From positions 162,755,697 through 162,819,696 of the forward strand of contig NC_073627.1 in NCBI RefSeq assembly GCF_029407905.1: DNA of 64,000 nucleotides, given 5' to 3'. Positions 1-12,792 of this stretch are shown in pieces. Position numbers and translations under genes: made by a program. Source of the DNA: Bubalus kerabau. Lineage: Eukaryota > Chordata > Mammalia > Artiodactyla > Bovidae. The number at the start of each line of letters is the position of its first letter. Within the stretch, counting starts at the first letter, position 1. A model generated the notes under the pieces. The model made no database searches, was not told the DNA's origin, and worked only from the letters and a program-made list of their open reading frames with translations.

Positions 1-141
1 TTCATGCATTGGAGAAAGAAATGGCAACCCACTCCAGTGTTCTTGCCTGGAGAATCCCAAGGACGGGGGAGCCTGGTGGGCTGCAGTCTATGAGGTCGCA
101 CATAGTCGGACACTACTGAAGCGACTTAGCAGTAGCAGCAA
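1..141 (+). mobile_element. Bov-A-type SINE, cut by window start
   Basis: Typical Bov-A half: cattggagaaagaaatggc, ccactccagtgttcttgcc, ending cgacttagcagtagcagcaa, the AGC-rich tail. Confidence 0.85.
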
Positions 142-331
142 GCGTTAAACATGACTTAGCAACTAAACAACAATAACCACATCCCAGCAGTGGTGCCTAC
201 AGGCTGTTGGGTGGGGCTGATCAATCCCACCCAACTCATTAGCTACTGGGGCTAATGAGCTAGGGGGAAGATCCCACAATAGTGCCTATAAGCACCCGTG
301 TCCACCAACAGAAGAAGTTTCCAAGTATGGC

Positions 332-421
332 TGTTACTGTTCAGTCGCTAAGTTGTGTCCAACTCTTTGTGACCCCATAGACTAGCCTGCCAGGCTCCTC
401 TGCCAATCCCCTTTATGGATC
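332..421 (-). mobile_element. Bov-A-type SINE fragment
   Basis: Minus-strand core (cagtcgctaagttgtgtcc, ccaggctcctctg). Truncated. Confidence 0.7.
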
Positions 422-606
422 ACAGTCTTGTCATGGCAAAGGGGCTTGCGTAATTCAATGAAGCTATGAGCTTATGCTATGCAGTGCCACCCAAGATGGG
501 TGGGTCACGGTGAAGAGTTCTGATAAAACATGGTTCACTGGAAAAGGAAATGGCAACCCACTCAAGTATTCTTGCCATGAGAATCCCATGGACAGTGTGA
601 AAAGTA
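422..606 (+). mobile_element. BovB 5'-region fragment
   Basis: The stretch with cttgtcatggcaaaggggc, caatgaagctatgagc and cacccaagatgggtgggtc, followed by a region like the SINE core, resembles an internal BovB segment. No open frame. Bases 332-421 before it look like a minus-strand Bov-A piece. Confidence 0.6.
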
Positions 607-1957
607 CAGCTGTACCAGTGTCTATACCCACAGCCTGAGCCACACCCACCCACTGCCCCTCTGGGACACTCTTTAAGACCAGCAGGCAGCTCTAACCCAG
701 CTTTCCATCAAGTGACCACTTTTGCCCTAGGTCCCAGTGCATGTGTGTGCTCTTGAAGACTGAAGTGTCTGTTTCCTCCAGTCCTGTGGGATACGCAAAA
801 TTAGGACCCTGCTTGCCTTCAAAGCCAAAGGCTCTGAGGGTTCATCTTGCTGATGCAGGATCCCTGGGCTGGAGAGCCCAACTGGGGCTCAGAACTCTCC
901 GGTGGAAAAACCCTGCAATATAATTCCCTACTTTGTGGGTTGTCCACCCAGGAGTATGGTACTTGATGATAGTGTGAGTCTGCCCACTCCAACCATCTCA
1001 GTGTGGTTCCTGCTTTATGTCTTTAGTTGTAGAAGATCTATGCTGGTGGGTTCCTGTCTTTTTTATCAGTGCTTGCTCTGCAAATAGTTGTAATTTGGGC
1101 TGCCCGTGAGAGGACCCAAGCTCAGGGTCTTTCTGCTCTGCCATCTTGCCCTGTCTGTATTGTGATCTGGTTTTCAGAATAAACACATGCAAGCGGGCCT
1201 CTCCTGGTGTCTCCTCCCCTTCTCTGGCTCCTCCTCCATTTGCCCTCCCAGTTCTTGGTGGGAGGTCTCCTTGCTTGAGTACTCTTAGTGTGGAAGATGC
1301 ACTGCAGCACCCTCAGCTCAGGGAGGGCAGATCACTTCCTCTTACTGTAAAAAATACTTTGTAAGCACTTCAGCCCTCCTTCCAGCACACCTATCTCTAT
1401 AGTATTCCAGTCATGGCAGGATGATGTTATGAAAGTAGTACTCCTCAGTTTATCTTTTCCATCTCAAAACTTTGTGTGCCCAAGACTGGCATGGCTGGAC
1501 CCAAACTAGAATTGGCTGAGTATTTAGGGACATTCAGGGTATGGTGCTCCAGTGGAGTTTGGTAGGGGTCCTACCTCAGTGGCCTTGGTGCAATAGCCCT
1601 TTCCTCTTCCCTTTCAGAGGTCCTGCCCTACTGCCCCTCTGTTCCCCGGAAGTCACGTGTTTCTTGCTTTTGTTGTTCCTTTTGTGGAGGACACTCTGCC
1701 TTCATCTTCAGAGGGAGATAGAAATGAATTCTTCTCAATCAAGTGTCAGGTCACTTATCCCTTTCTCAGAGGACTTCCTTAGTGCCCACCTAAAGTATTA
1801 GCCTTGTCAGTGTTCATCATGTTTATTTAAGGTAAGCTTGGTGAGAGCATGAAGTTTCCTTGTTTTATATCCAATCCAAAGAGCACCTGACCCAAGATAG
1901 GCACTTAATTTTTTCACTAGTGGTGGTTTATCTTTTTACTCTTCTCTCCGTTGGAAG
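607..1957. other. No gene seen; unassigned intergenic DNA
   Basis: Mixed-composition sequence without a plausible exon. An AATAAA at 1177-1182 (plus strand) could be a poly-A signal, but no coding exon precedes it in the window. The stretch near 620-1145 may be an unrecognised old repeat. Confidence 0.5.
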
Positions 1958-3450
1958 TTCTTATTTTAGAAGAGTTTGTTGGAAATATCAAACAGTACAA
2001 GAAAGGCCATTAGGTACAAAATACTCATGTGTTTATGAATTCATGACCAAATTAAATATGCAATTTTATATAAAAAGAGGCATGTGTATGTTTTTCTCCC
2101 CCATCCTCCCATTCTCCTCTAGAGTTCTGAGTGATACGGGTGCAGGTGTGTGTGTTCTTCCTCCTTCCTTCTTGCTTTTATGCCTCAGGCTCAAGCTTGC
2201 CCTGTATGAATGTGTCTCCCGCTCTGACTCAAGATTTCTGGGCACCAGGTTCCTGGGGGACTGGAATTCAGCCCCTCCTCCATCCCTCTCCTCCCTGCCC
2301 TTCCCCTGACTGGGCTGGCCGAGGTCCCTCACAGCCTCCCCAGGTGGTATCTCTTGAGTCCCACCTGGGCTTGCTGGGCTCCTGGAGGTATGGACTGGCT
2401 CTGACGGAGCTATTGGGAAGGGGTGCCGAGACCCTGCCTGCCGGGATCCTGCTGTGGCCTCTCACTTGTGAGCCTCCTGCCACTCCTGAGCCACCTTTCC
2501 TTTCTGTCCCTGCTGGCCTTTCTGCATCCTCATCTTTGGGCCAGACGACTCAGGCCTGCAAGCTCATGGAGACCTAATTCCCCTGCCGTTGGATTTCAGG
2601 TCCTGGCTCTCCCATCCCCCTAGAGTTCTTGAGAGGCCCCCAAGGCCCCTCCTACACCCTTTCCAGAGTGAAGGGGCTGGTGCAGAGCAGCACACCCCAC
2701 CTCGGAGGCTCCCCTTCTGTCCCTTTCACCTCAGCTTCAGCCTGAGCTCAGCAGAAGTGAGCTGACCAGCCAGTAGAGGGCAGCACATGTCTGGTTTCCA
2801 AGCCTGCCACCTGGAGAACTTGGAGGGGAGGCAGCCATGGCCTTGAGGTCTAGGGCTCAGACACCAAGGGTCACAGTCATTCAAGACCCACTTGACCGGC
2901 CACCTCCTGCTCCTTCTCTTGACAAGGCCTTGACCTCAAATCTCTAGGTCTTGGCACCACAAAATTGATGCAGAGGTTCCATTTTGGGGGGGTTTGCTCT
3001 ATGCCAGATTATTGGAGGTGGAGCCCCCCACACCGGGCCCTGGGACCAAAACCCAGTTCCTCTCCCTAAAGCATCTTTCTTAGATGAGATGACTCTGGAG
3101 TGCTGAGGACAGGAGCTCAGTCTCTCTGGCTCCACCTTCATCAGAGGGACCCTGTGTTCTGAATCTAACAAGGGTGTGTGGAGTGAGATACAAATCAGAA
3201 TCAGAAAAGGGGGACAGGGTCAGTTGTGGCCCAGCTTTCCCCCATGGGGCTGCAAGATACTGTCTTAATCCTCCACCATCCTCCAGTCTCCTCCCTCCTC
3301 TTCTCTGGACTGACCTTGGTTTTGCTCCTGTTCAATTCCCCCATTCTTCCCTGTTATCACCAACCAGCACTGGGTAAGGTCACGTACTTCATGATGATCC
3401 TTCTTTACAAAGACTCCTATTCTCCATGTCAGTGCCCTTTGCCCTGACCT
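1958..3450 (+). repeat. Segmental duplicate block, copy A
   Basis: Copy A matches about 44843-45850 in the same orientation. Shared landmarks are gaagagtttgttg, atcaaacaNtacaagaaa, ttttatataaaaagaNgcatgtg, gctctgactcaagattt and later ttaatccNccac. The two copies have diverged by many small gaps. No exon is recognised. Its place just beyond the 3' end of the RHOBTB2 copy suggests the 3' flank of a TNFRSF10 gene, because in human RHOBTB2 and TNFRSF10B converge (from memory). That assignment is inference. Confidence 0.7.
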
Positions 3451-4739
3451 TTGACCCCTACCGCATCCCACCCCTTCAACACGGTCATATCCTATGGAGT
3501 TACCTGCTGAAGTTGACAACAGACTGATTCTCACGATGGGTCCAACACCATGGTGATTCCCGAGCCCACCTTCCCCGCCCCTGCAACCTCATCCCCAGCA
3601 TGCTGAAGGCCTGCACCGTGCCCTCCAGAGTCAGTCAGTGGGGCCAGGACGTCCTCGGTCACAGCCGGTGACACTGCTTTCCTGAAAAGCATCGGAGTCA
3701 ATTCTCCCACCTTGACCATTGCCTCATCCACATGGGGTCCCCTGCTTGGCTTTATAAGAATGAGAGCCATCCAGGGTCTTTTTCTGCTTTTCTTCTTTTG
3801 AGGGGACAGAGGCCACAATGTTTTTGTCGGTAGTGATTTTGTTCATTGTCTGCGTATTTTTGCAAAATTTACCCTCTTCCCATTAGAAGCTGTGCTGGCC
3901 AGCAGCAGGGGGGAGGAGCCCAAAGGAGCATGGGATTGCTGTACTCAGGTCCCATCACCCTCTACTTTCTCTCCCCCTGTTCCAGTGTTTCCTTTTGTTT
4001 CCATCTCCAAACCTGAGCGGTAAAGGATGGGGGAAAGAGAAGTTTCTCATTGCACCAAGAAGCACTGCTTCCAGGGCTGAAGCTCTGAAAAACCTCTGCC
4101 ACCTTCTCAGGCCTGGTTGCCCACAGCCCCGGAAGCAATGCTGGCAGAGGGCAAGCCTTCTGCTTGCGGCTTCTGGCAGCTGCACCACAGAGGTGGAAGC
4201 CTGGAGTTGGGCTCTGAAGGCTTAATTTCTACCCTGACTTTTCCAGTGAGGGTTTGAGTAGGCTCCACGTGGAAAGGCCCACAAAGCCTCTATAACCCTT
4301 CAAGTCCATAAATGGAGACGTGGGGCCAACAGAGGTAGGACCCTGCCTGCCCACTGCTGCTCCCTGGGAGGGGGCCGCCTGCGCAGACCAGGACACACAG
4401 CTTCCCAGCAGGAGAGTTTCCCCTTTGATGCTAGGGTTCTGCGACCCACAGACAAGAGGCCACAGTCCTCAGCTCTCTCCCTGATGCCCGCCTCCAAGAG
4501 TTGTCTCCCGGCCAGCCATGGAATCAGGACCTCTGCACAGGGCCACTGCTCTGGTCCACGAGGCCAGGCTCCCTCCTCTCTGTGCTGAGCTATGTTGGCT
4601 GGTGAGGGCAGCTCCACGCAAAGGGTCCTGGTTATGCGAGTCCTCTGTCCCTGGGAGGTGGAAGGGGCGATGCGGAGGAGCAGAGGGGCAAAGACAAGTG
4701 GGGACAACAGCAGCAGGGTCAGAAGAGGGTGGCAGCATC
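3451..4739. other. Probable 3' UTR and 3' flank of the RHOBTB2 copy
   Basis: No repeat is recognised here and no open frame with gene-like features. By position, the part next to 4740 should hold the RHOBTB2 3' UTR on the minus strand. I did not find a convincing AATAAA for it. Confidence 0.45.
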
Positions 4740-4957
4740 TCAGACCACAGCCGAGGAGGAGGATGGGGACGCCGAGGAGGCGGCCGAAGAGGACGCAGAG
4801 GATGGACTATTCCAGAACAGCCAGCGCCGCTTGGGCTGCCGCTTCAGGTGCAGATAGTCCTCCTTCTCACGCTCCTTCCAGGCCCGCTGGTAGTGGTCTT
4901 CCTCCTTCAGGTACCAGACGGGTGGCCCCCGGTGTTTCTCGAAATACTGCTGGTTTT
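4740..4957 (-). pseudogene. RHOBTB2: RHOBTB2 pseudogene terminal coding exon 9
   Basis: The 218-bp coding part of the last exon encodes ENQQYFEKHRGPPVWYLKEE and then the basic stretch KEREKEDYLHLKRQPKRRW. A Ser/Ala-rich tail follows, ending SSSSAVV at TGA 4742-4740. The frame is open and the acceptor tgccccag is good. Trp to Gly (HRGPP) and Arg to Trp (QRAWK) hit positions conserved in human (from memory). The 3' UTR should extend below 4740; its end was not located. Confidence 0.87.
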
Positions 4958-6299
4958 CTGGGGCAGAACGGCAGTAGAGCTGGGTGAGGAAGACGCAGGA
5001 GGAGGGGCAGAGGGACTCCCACCCCTGCCCCGCTGCCATGGAACATGCCTCTGGTCCTCCTAGGCCCACATGCCAACCCCTGGGGACCAGAAGCGGAAGC
5101 CCTGCCTTCACTGAGCCCCCAAAGAGAGTCAGTTGCCCAAGGAGTGGAGCCGACAGTCCACACTGGGGAAAGGCATTTCCACTTGCGTTTTTCTTCAAAG
5201 GCAGAGGGAAGATCCTATCAAGGCTTGGAGAATAAAGCAGGCTGCAACAACGGATGAGGGAGAAACGGTGAGAAGAGCTGTGGGCAAGAAGATGCTCAGC
5301 CTGGCTGGGCCGACAGCAGGTGCAGCTGGCAGAGATGAGGTTCTGAGAGGGGAGGTGTGGGGGGTGGGGGTATGCAGGAGGTCAGATGGGAGGGAAGGCT
5401 AGGCTGAGGGGTTTGGACTTCTTCTAGAAGGTGTGGGGGCTCCACGAAAGTTTGGGGCCAGGGAAGTGAGGCAGTTGGAGCTGTGCTTTAGAAAGAAAAT
5501 GCTAGAAGGGTGACGAGGAGAGAGCAGGAGTGGGAGACCTGGTAGAGCACTAGTGGGGAGGAGGGTCACAGCAGAGCAGACGGTGCCCAGTGAAGAAACT
5601 GGGGGAGGCCAGCCACACCTCTCCCTGGATCCCATGAATCCTGGACCCCTGGCTTCCTGTCAGGCCCCAGGACCTGAGACATCAATTAAGCAGAGACCAA
5701 GCTGCAGGGACCCCAGAGGATGCCCAGATCTGTGTTGTCCAAGCTGTGACTTGTGCCCATTCCTAGGTTATGAAATTAATGTCATGAGTCGTGAACAGTA
5801 TTAAAAACAACTGATGAATTTTTCAATGTGTGTACTAGGTCACAAGATACAATGTAATTCTTGATAACCTAGAGGGGTGGGATGTGGGGATGGGAGGGAG
5901 GCTCAAGAGGCAGGGGATATATGTATAATTATGGCTGATTTGCATTGTTGTTTGGCAGAAACCAACCAACATTGTAAAAATTAACAAACAAACAAAAATG
6001 TTTTTCTTAATGTGGAGTTTGGTCCACAAACATCTAAAAAATACCACCTCTAGTCTGACTGTACCTGTGAAAAGCAGGAGCTCAGAGGGGCAGAGTGAAT
6101 TGCCCAAGGTCTCTGGTGGGCCGGGGCGGGGGGGCCGCCCTCCCCACCAGCGCTTTTTCCAGGACCCCCTCCGCTGGGCTGGGTGCATGTTTGCAGGCTA
6201 CTCCCCACCCACAGGGGTCTTTGGCAGCCTCTGGGCGCCCTGGGTCAGAGGCTTGGGCCCAAGGAGAGGGAGATGACAAATGCCGCTGGGGATGCTCAC

Positions 6300-6405
6300 C
6301 TGGGGACATGGCTTTCATGTCTCGGGGGAACTTGCGACACACATTGTTGTAGTTGGTGCAGATGTGGTGAAGACACCAGTCAGCCGACTGGTACGCACAG
6401 TGGAA
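6300..6405 (-). pseudogene. RHOBTB2: RHOBTB2 pseudogene coding exon 8
   Basis: The 106-bp exon encodes FHCAYQSADWCLHHICTNYN and then NVCRKFPRDMKAMSP, ending in phase 1 at a gtgagc donor. The Cys/His-rich stretch is typical of the RHOBTB C-terminal region. Leu to Ser in AYQSADW is a non-conservative change relative to human (from memory). No frame lesion is present. Confidence 0.87.
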
Positions 6406-6859
6406 CTGGGAACAGACAGGAGCATGTCTGTGCTGGGACCTCTGGGCCAAGGTCTGCACACAGATGTCTACTTTTGCCTTCAGAGCCAGAGCTTTGGCGC
6501 AGGTGGGCAAAGGCCCTGAGTCACAAAGAACCCACCTCGAGAGGCAAGGCCACACAAAACCATGACGGAATGACATGGATTTGCTCCTTGGCCCCACCAC
6601 CACCACCACCTCACCTGTGACCTGCCCCCAGCAGCCCCAGAAACCCACAGTCCTATGAGGTAGCCTCTTACTGGGTCTGCCCTCCTCAGATCTGACCCCT
6701 CATCCTCCATGCTGGACCAGAGCAGCCTGCATTAAGGTGCTGACAACCGGGCTTAGAGAGCTGGCCTCCCAGGCATATCTGCCATATTTTAACTTCATAA
6801 ACTAATCTTTAGAATGTTTGGCACCCTGAGGGCTGGTAGGGGAGATTTTGCTTGCCTGT

Positions 6860-7062
6860 TTTGGGTGGCTCAGACAGTAAAGAATCTGCCCGCAATGCAG
6901 GACACCTGGGTTCAATCCCTGGGTCAGCAGGATCCCCTTGAGGAGGAAATGGCAACCCACTTCAGTATTCTTGCCTGGAAAATCCCATAGACAGAGGAGC
7001 CTGGCAGGCTAAAGTGCACGGGGTCGCAGAGAGCCAGACATGACTGAGCAACTGACACTATC
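6860..7062 (+). mobile_element. Bov-tA SINE
   Basis: tRNA-like head (ggctcagacagtaaagaatc) followed by the Bov-A body and gactgagcaactgacac end. In the RHOBTB2 pseudogene intron between exons 7 and 8. Confidence 0.88.
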
Positions 7063-7407
7063 ACTTGGGAAAATGGAGGAAGGAAGTCCATCTTAGATGG
7101 AGAGTCCCCAGTGTGCCTTAAATGACCCCAGCAGGCAGCAACCACGTCTATACAGGGCTCTGGTTTCCCTCTCCGGCCCAACGTTGCCTGAAGTCTCCGT
7201 CCCTTCCTGCCACAGCCAGCCTCTTCTCTTGGCATGTTGGGGTGAATCCTCTGGCCTGCAGGATAAGATGGGTCTGCCCACTGGGGGAACCAAGTCTGTC
7301 AATGGGTTTCCTTCCTACCCACCACCTCCCGAACCCTCCCCGTTTGCTGCCAACAGGCAGAGCCCAGAGCTGAGAATGTTGGAGAGATTCCTTCCCTGTC
7401 ATCCTAC

Positions 7408-7496
7408 CTGAGCCAGTTCCAGGAACACAAGGATGTCCCCGTCGATGTCCACCATCATCTGAGTTGCTTCCATCAGCCCAGTCACTGTGTACTGCT
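7408..7496 (-). pseudogene. RHOBTB2: RHOBTB2 pseudogene coding exon 7
   Basis: The 89-bp exon completes EQYTVTGLMEATQMMVDIDG and then DILVFLELAQ, in the BTB2/BACK-like region. The acceptor tgtgtcacag and donor gtagga are canonical and the frame is open. The intron before it (7497-11851) holds a BovB fragment and two CHR-type SINEs. Confidence 0.85.
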
Positions 7497-8361
7497 CTGT
7501 GACACACACACAGCCAGGAATGGGCTGAAGAACCACAGGAGTGGACAGGCACTTGTTTATCCCCGCCCCGACCCCAGCAGGGGCCCACAGCAGGGCAAAG
7601 AGAGGTCCAGAGCAAGTCTCAACAGGCCAGGAAAGGCTACAGGAGATTTAAGTCGGCTCCTACCAGTGAGAAAACCAGGATTGGAGCAAGACTTTCCCAC
7701 TGGAGAGGAGGTGGGAAGTGAAGGCGGAGACTAGAATAACCTATGAAGTTTTTTAAGCTCCATATGTTGCAGCAAGGAGTTATACAGGTGGGGTGAAAGC
7801 CCCCAACCCTGAGAATCAGCCATTGATACTGATGGGAGGGGGTATTAAATCTCAAATTTGCTGAGAACTATAGATTAGAACTAAGGATTAAATCAAGTTG
7901 TTCATTTTAATTTAGATTTTGTAACAAATTGTGTACTAACCTTGCATTTCATGTTAAGACCTTTCTAGGGAAGAAGTAAACACTTTGAGTTTTGAATTTT
8001 AACTGTAGCAGTATAAACTGATAAAGTATTTTATCTTTAAAAGTAATATGTCTCAGCTGAGTCCATGGGAAAAAACCTAGAAACAACAGCCATCCCAATA
8101 GCAAAAGCATTGCTAATGCAAATACTGTAGCCTTGAAATCCCATTTCCAACTACAGGAAGCCAAGACTTCTTAGAGAAATGGCTGATACCCGGTATGGGG
8201 CAGGAAATGTACACAATGAACCTGGCACATCTTGTCATTCCAGAGCATCGAAAGCTCCTCTAGAGACTTTGCAGCCAACTTGAGAAGACTTCTACAGGTT
8301 AAAGGAACAGCAGAGTATCTGAGTTTCCATAAAGCTAATTGCAATGATTTAAAACCGATAG

Positions 8362-9171
8362 CTGGAATCAAGATTGCCGGGAGAAACATCAGTAACCTCA
8401 GATATGCAGAGGACACCATCTTTATGGCAGAAAGCAAAGAACTAAAGAACCTCTTGATGAAAGTGAAAGAGGAGAGTGAAAAAGTTGGCTTAAAACTCAA
8501 CATTCAGAAAACTAAGATCATGGCATCCGGTCCCATGACTTCATGGCAAATAGATGGGGAAACAATGGAAATACTGACTTTATTTTGGGGGGCTCCAAAA
8601 TCACTGCAGATGGTGACTGATGCCGTGAAATTAAAAGATGCTTGCTCCTTGAAAGAAAAGCTATGACCAACCTAGACAGCATATTAAAAAGCAGAGACAT
8701 TACTCTACCAACAAAAGTCCATCTAGTCAAAGCTATGGTTTTTCCAGTAGTCATGTATGGATGTGAGAGTTGGACTATAAAGAAGGCTGAGTGCTAAAGA
8801 ATTGATGCTTTTGAATTGTGGTGTTAGAGAAGACTCTTGAGAGTCCCCTGGACTGTAAGGAGATCCAACCAGTCAATCTTAAAGGAAATCAGTCCTGAAT
8901 ATTCACTGGAAGGACGGATGCTGAACCTGAGACTCCAATACTTTGGCCACTTGATGTGAAGAATCCACCCATTTGAAAAGATCCTGATGCTGGGAAAGAT
9001 TGAAGGCAGGAGAAGGGGACGACAGAGGACGAGATGGGTGGATGGCATCACTGACTCAGTGGACATGAGTTTGAGTAGGCTTCAGGAGTTGGTGATGGAC
9101 AGGGATGCCTGGCATGTTGCAGTCCATGGGGTCACAAAGAGTCGAACACGACTGAGCAAGTGACCTGAACT
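8362..9171 (+). mobile_element. BovB LINE 3' fragment
   Basis: RT-derived peptide GIKIAGRNISNLRYAEDTIF and KLNIQKTKIMASGPMTSW are visible, and the 3' end reads through the typical tail (cgactgagcaagtgacctgaac). Stops and frameshifts are present. It sits in the RHOBTB2 pseudogene intron between exons 6 and 7. Confidence 0.88.
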
Positions 9172-9299
9172 AAAAACCAATAGAGTATGTTCAAGTCCAA
9201 AAATTCATAATCACATGTAATATTAATAACAAAAAATCAACTGGTCACTCTCAAAGGATGATAGGAAACAAATGTGTGTCTTGAAAACTGGTAAACAGG

Positions 9300-9478
9300 G
9301 ACTTCCCTGATGGTCCAGTGGCTAAAACTCTACACTTCCAATGCAGGGGACCCAGGTTCAACCCCTGGTAAGGGAGCTAGATCCCACATGCCACAACTAA
9401 AGATCCTTCATGCCACCACTAAGACTCCACTGCAGCCAAATAAGTACATGAATATGAGAGAAAAGAAAAACAACTGGT
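9300..9478 (+). mobile_element. CHR-type tRNA-derived SINE
   Basis: Begins gggacttccctgatggtcc, with caatgcaggggacccaggtt and an A-rich end. A cetartiodactyl SINE family. Confidence 0.85.
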
Positions 9479-9479
9479 A

Positions 9480-10662
9480 AATTAAAATGCCACATATTCA
9501 CCTGCCTTTCCTACATGAACTATTCTACTGGGAAATCAAACTATAGGTGAGGGAAAGTTTCCCTCCTTTGGAAAGTATTCTAACAGATTAAAAAAGAAAA
9601 AAAAAAGACCTGGAATATTACCATTTCACAACACTTAATAAATAAATGGATCCAGGCAATAAAACTCAAAGGCTGCTAACACCACAAAAAGAGAGAAAAG
9701 CATATGATCTATGTTTCTTGATGAAAAGCAGAAACAGCCTACAAAGTGTAGTCTCACCAAAAGAAGACTGGATCTAATCTAGCCTCTAGACCTGAAGGCC
9801 AGTTGATAGGAAGGAAACATGGTGGATACAGAAAGGTGATCAGTAAATAAATCTAGGTTCCCTGGATCAGAGGGTTTTTCCAACATATCACAAGGGAAAT
9901 TTCTGTTTTTGTTTTTAACAGACAAGGTACTTACAGATTAAAAAAAAACCTTAAAAGATATACAAAAAATAAAATCATGCTATAGTGTTTCAGGATGCAC
10001 ACTTGGATGACATGACTATGAAGAAGAGTAAGGAAAAGCGCTCATCAAATCTTAGCACAATAGGCAGAACGGTTACTCTGGGGTGGGGAGGGCCTATGGT
10101 TGAGAGGGACAGACTGGGGGCTCCGGTGTGGCGAGCAAGGGCCACTTTGGTTTGTAATAATTTATTAAGATGAACACATATTACATGTTTTGTGTAATAT
10201 TTAATATTTTAAAAATTAAGCTTAAACTAATAACTTCATAGTAAGCTTATATCACAAAACATGTCACTTATTATACAACATTTGGCATTTTCCACTGTTC
10301 CTTGACAAGGTACATAGAAACATATTTTTTAAAGATGATTTTTAGCGATTATGAAGCATTTCAAAGGAAAGGCCATTCAATGTTATTTTCTATAAGCCTT
10401 TCCATGCAGCAGTGAGAGGTAACATTTTTAATGGCTACCTTGCAAAATCCATCCACGTGTGCTTAACCAGTGTGCCTGTTTGACTTGTTTCTGATTGCTT
10501 GCTATGATGAAACAAACTTAAGGAAACACCTGAATACATTTTTTTTTCATTTGGGCCATTTCTTTGCAGCAAGTCTTTCAAAAGTTATTTAGTCTAAGAG
10601 TTTAGACTGTTTTCTGTGTTCTGGGAATGCTGTACCACTTTTTCAAATTGTTGCAGCTGTGA
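9480..10662. other. Pseudogene intron, no feature recognised
   Basis: AT-rich DNA inside the RHOBTB2-copy intron between exons 6 and 7, without exon signals or recognisable repeats. Confidence 0.5.
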
Positions 10663-10797
10663 TCTTATTTATTTTTTATTTACTTATTGGTGGCATCACT
10701 CAGCATGCGGGATCTTAGTTCTCTTACCAGGGATCGAACCCGTGCCCCCTTCAGTGGAAGTGCAGCCTTAACCACCAGACCACCAGGGAATTCTGCA
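10663..10797 (-). mobile_element. CHR-type SINE
   Basis: Reverse-complement CHR head: catgcgggatcttagttctc, then aaccaccagaccaccaggga. Confidence 0.82.
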
Positions 10798-11851
10798 GTT
10801 GAAATCTCTAGAAGCCTCTTACTCCCTGCCCTAAAGCCCTCAGTGTCCCCTGGCCTGCCTCTGCAGTCTCAGCTCTTAATATTTGATTCTGGTCTATCAT
10901 TTCCACCTCTTCCAGGGACCAGGCGCCACTTTTCAACTCATTTATCATCATAGGATCGCTGCTTCCCTCATAGCCAAGTCCCAATCTTGATCATCTGCCA
11001 AGGGCCACAGCAGGTCTAACACCAGGTCCTTCCCTGAACCTCAGCTCAGTATCTGAGGCTTTGCTCTCTGCCGCCGACCCACCCAAGGACATTAACCTGG
11101 ACATCAATGCCAGTACAGGTACCAACACCAACATCAATGGAACACACATGCTGACTCCAGCTCAGGAGCTCCACCTGTCGGCGGGCACCAAGGGCTCCAG
11201 ACGGCTTCTCATCTGCACTGCACCATCTCTCCTCCTGCCCTGGCACCCCAAGCGCTGCTCCTTGGTCTCCCTCCTGCCGCAGTCCCTGCTCCACCTAAGC
11301 CTCTGGGGTTGGTCCATCCTGAAACCTGAGCTCTAGCTCACAGGATCTTCCAGGAATCAAAGAATTAGGAGTGACCAACAATTAGGTCAATGTTTACTGT
11401 GTTTCTAGAAGAAGAAAGAGAAAGTGAAGGTGGAAGAGAAGAAGGAAATGAGAAAGGGGAAGAAAAAGGAAAGGCAGAAGGAGGAGATGCAAGGGTAGGA
11501 ATGAGGAATGGTGTTCTGTTCTTTTTGGCTTCTTAAGCTTGCCTGAGTGTGGCCAAGCTGAGAACCTCGAGCCCTGGCATCTACTGGTGCCCACGTGCTG
11601 CACCGCAATAACCTCTAGAGAGACCTATAAGGTGACCCCACCAAGCATCCCTCTCACACATCTCTTTACATCCACGTCCTCACCGCAACCCCAATATGCA
11701 CCGATGTATCTCACGCTATGTTAACATATCCCCTTGGTGCTGGTGGCCTGTCCCCTAGGAGGAGACAGATGAGAGAAGAAATCATGACTCCCAGGGGATC
11801 CCCTGACTCCTCCTCCTCCTCCCTGGAGGCTCTTCCCCTGGGCTTAGCTAC

Positions 11852-12002
11852 CTGTGAGGGTGACCAAGTGCGGCAGGCAGAGGCGGTTGGCCAGGATGAT
11901 GAGTTTCATGTCGTCCAGGTCAGGGCTGGAGGTGAACATGCCAGTGTACAGGTACTCCAGCACAGCCCGCATGCAGCTTTTGCTTGTCTAAGGAAATACC
12001 AC
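11852..12002 (-). pseudogene. RHOBTB2: RHOBTB2 pseudogene coding exon 6 with premature stop
   Basis: The 151-bp exon reads VVFP-stop-TSKSCMRAVLEYLYTG and then LANRLCLPHLVTLT, the core of BTB2. The fifth codon, Tyr in human (from memory), is TAG at 11990-11988. The acceptor (ccacag) and donor (gtagct) are intact and the phase (0 in, 1 out) matches its neighbours, so the stop is a point change and not a mis-placed exon. Confidence 0.88.
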
Positions 12003-12648
12003 CTGTGGATGGGAAGGAATGGAGCAGGCTGCAGCAAGGTCCAGCTTTAGGGAAAGAACAGCAGTTCTGAAGAACTCAGAAGGCTCTGGCCTGGACAGTT
12101 GGTCTCCCATAGACAGACTGCCACCCCTCTGCGGTCCCTGGACCTGCTCAGAACCCCTCCTTCCCTAAAGGCTAATCTCCCACACCAACAGCCTGCAATG
12201 AACCCATCTGCTGAGCACCTGTGAGCAGGGCTCCAACAGCTTTTAAAAGGACCTGGACTCGCGTTAGCATCTTTCTGGTTTGGAGGAACCATGAAGGAGT
12301 CCTTCTGGTCACCTGCACCCAGCCCCACTCTATCCTTCGGGGAGCAGTGCAAATGGGATGTGGATGAATGGAGCGAACACCAGCTGGTCTCTCTGGGCTG
12401 CTCAAAGCTACAGCTCTGGGCCTCTGGGATCTCTCCAGAGCGGGACCAACACAAAAACTGCTTTCTCATCAGCCGCCAGCCTCTCCAGGCTGCACTGGGA
12501 ATTGGCTGGAACTTTACAGATGCTTCTGTGGCTCTGAAGAGTTCCCATCTCACACTTTGCACATCTCAACCCACTCATGCTTCAGGGAGCAGAGGCAACT
12601 CAAACCTCGAACTCTCCTCTTCACCTCCCAGAAGGACTCCCTTTCCAG

Positions 12649-12792
12649 TGTGTGCTAAGTCGCTTAAGTCATGTCCGACTCTGTGTGACCCTATGGACTG
12701 TAGCCCGCCAGGCTCCTCTGTCCACGGGAATCTCCAGGTAAGAATACTGGAAAAGGGTGCCCTTCCCTCCTCCAAAGGATCTTCCAGACCCA
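12649..12792 (-). mobile_element. Bov-tA SINE fragment
   Basis: Minus-strand body: gtgctaagtcgcttaagtc, gccaggctcctctgtccac. It accounts for much of the apparent open frame here. Confidence 0.85.

Noticed and set aside
1..4739. A death-domain exon of an upstream TNFRSF10 gene on the plus strand
   Set aside because: I searched by eye for the family's DSW-like and LL-DAL-like motifs in the plus frames and found none. Only the duplicated non-coding block supports the idea.
4518..5063. 181- and 131-codon plus-strand frames
   Set aside because: They are antisense to the terminal RHOBTB2 exon, whose Ser/Ala-rich codons produce open antisense frames.
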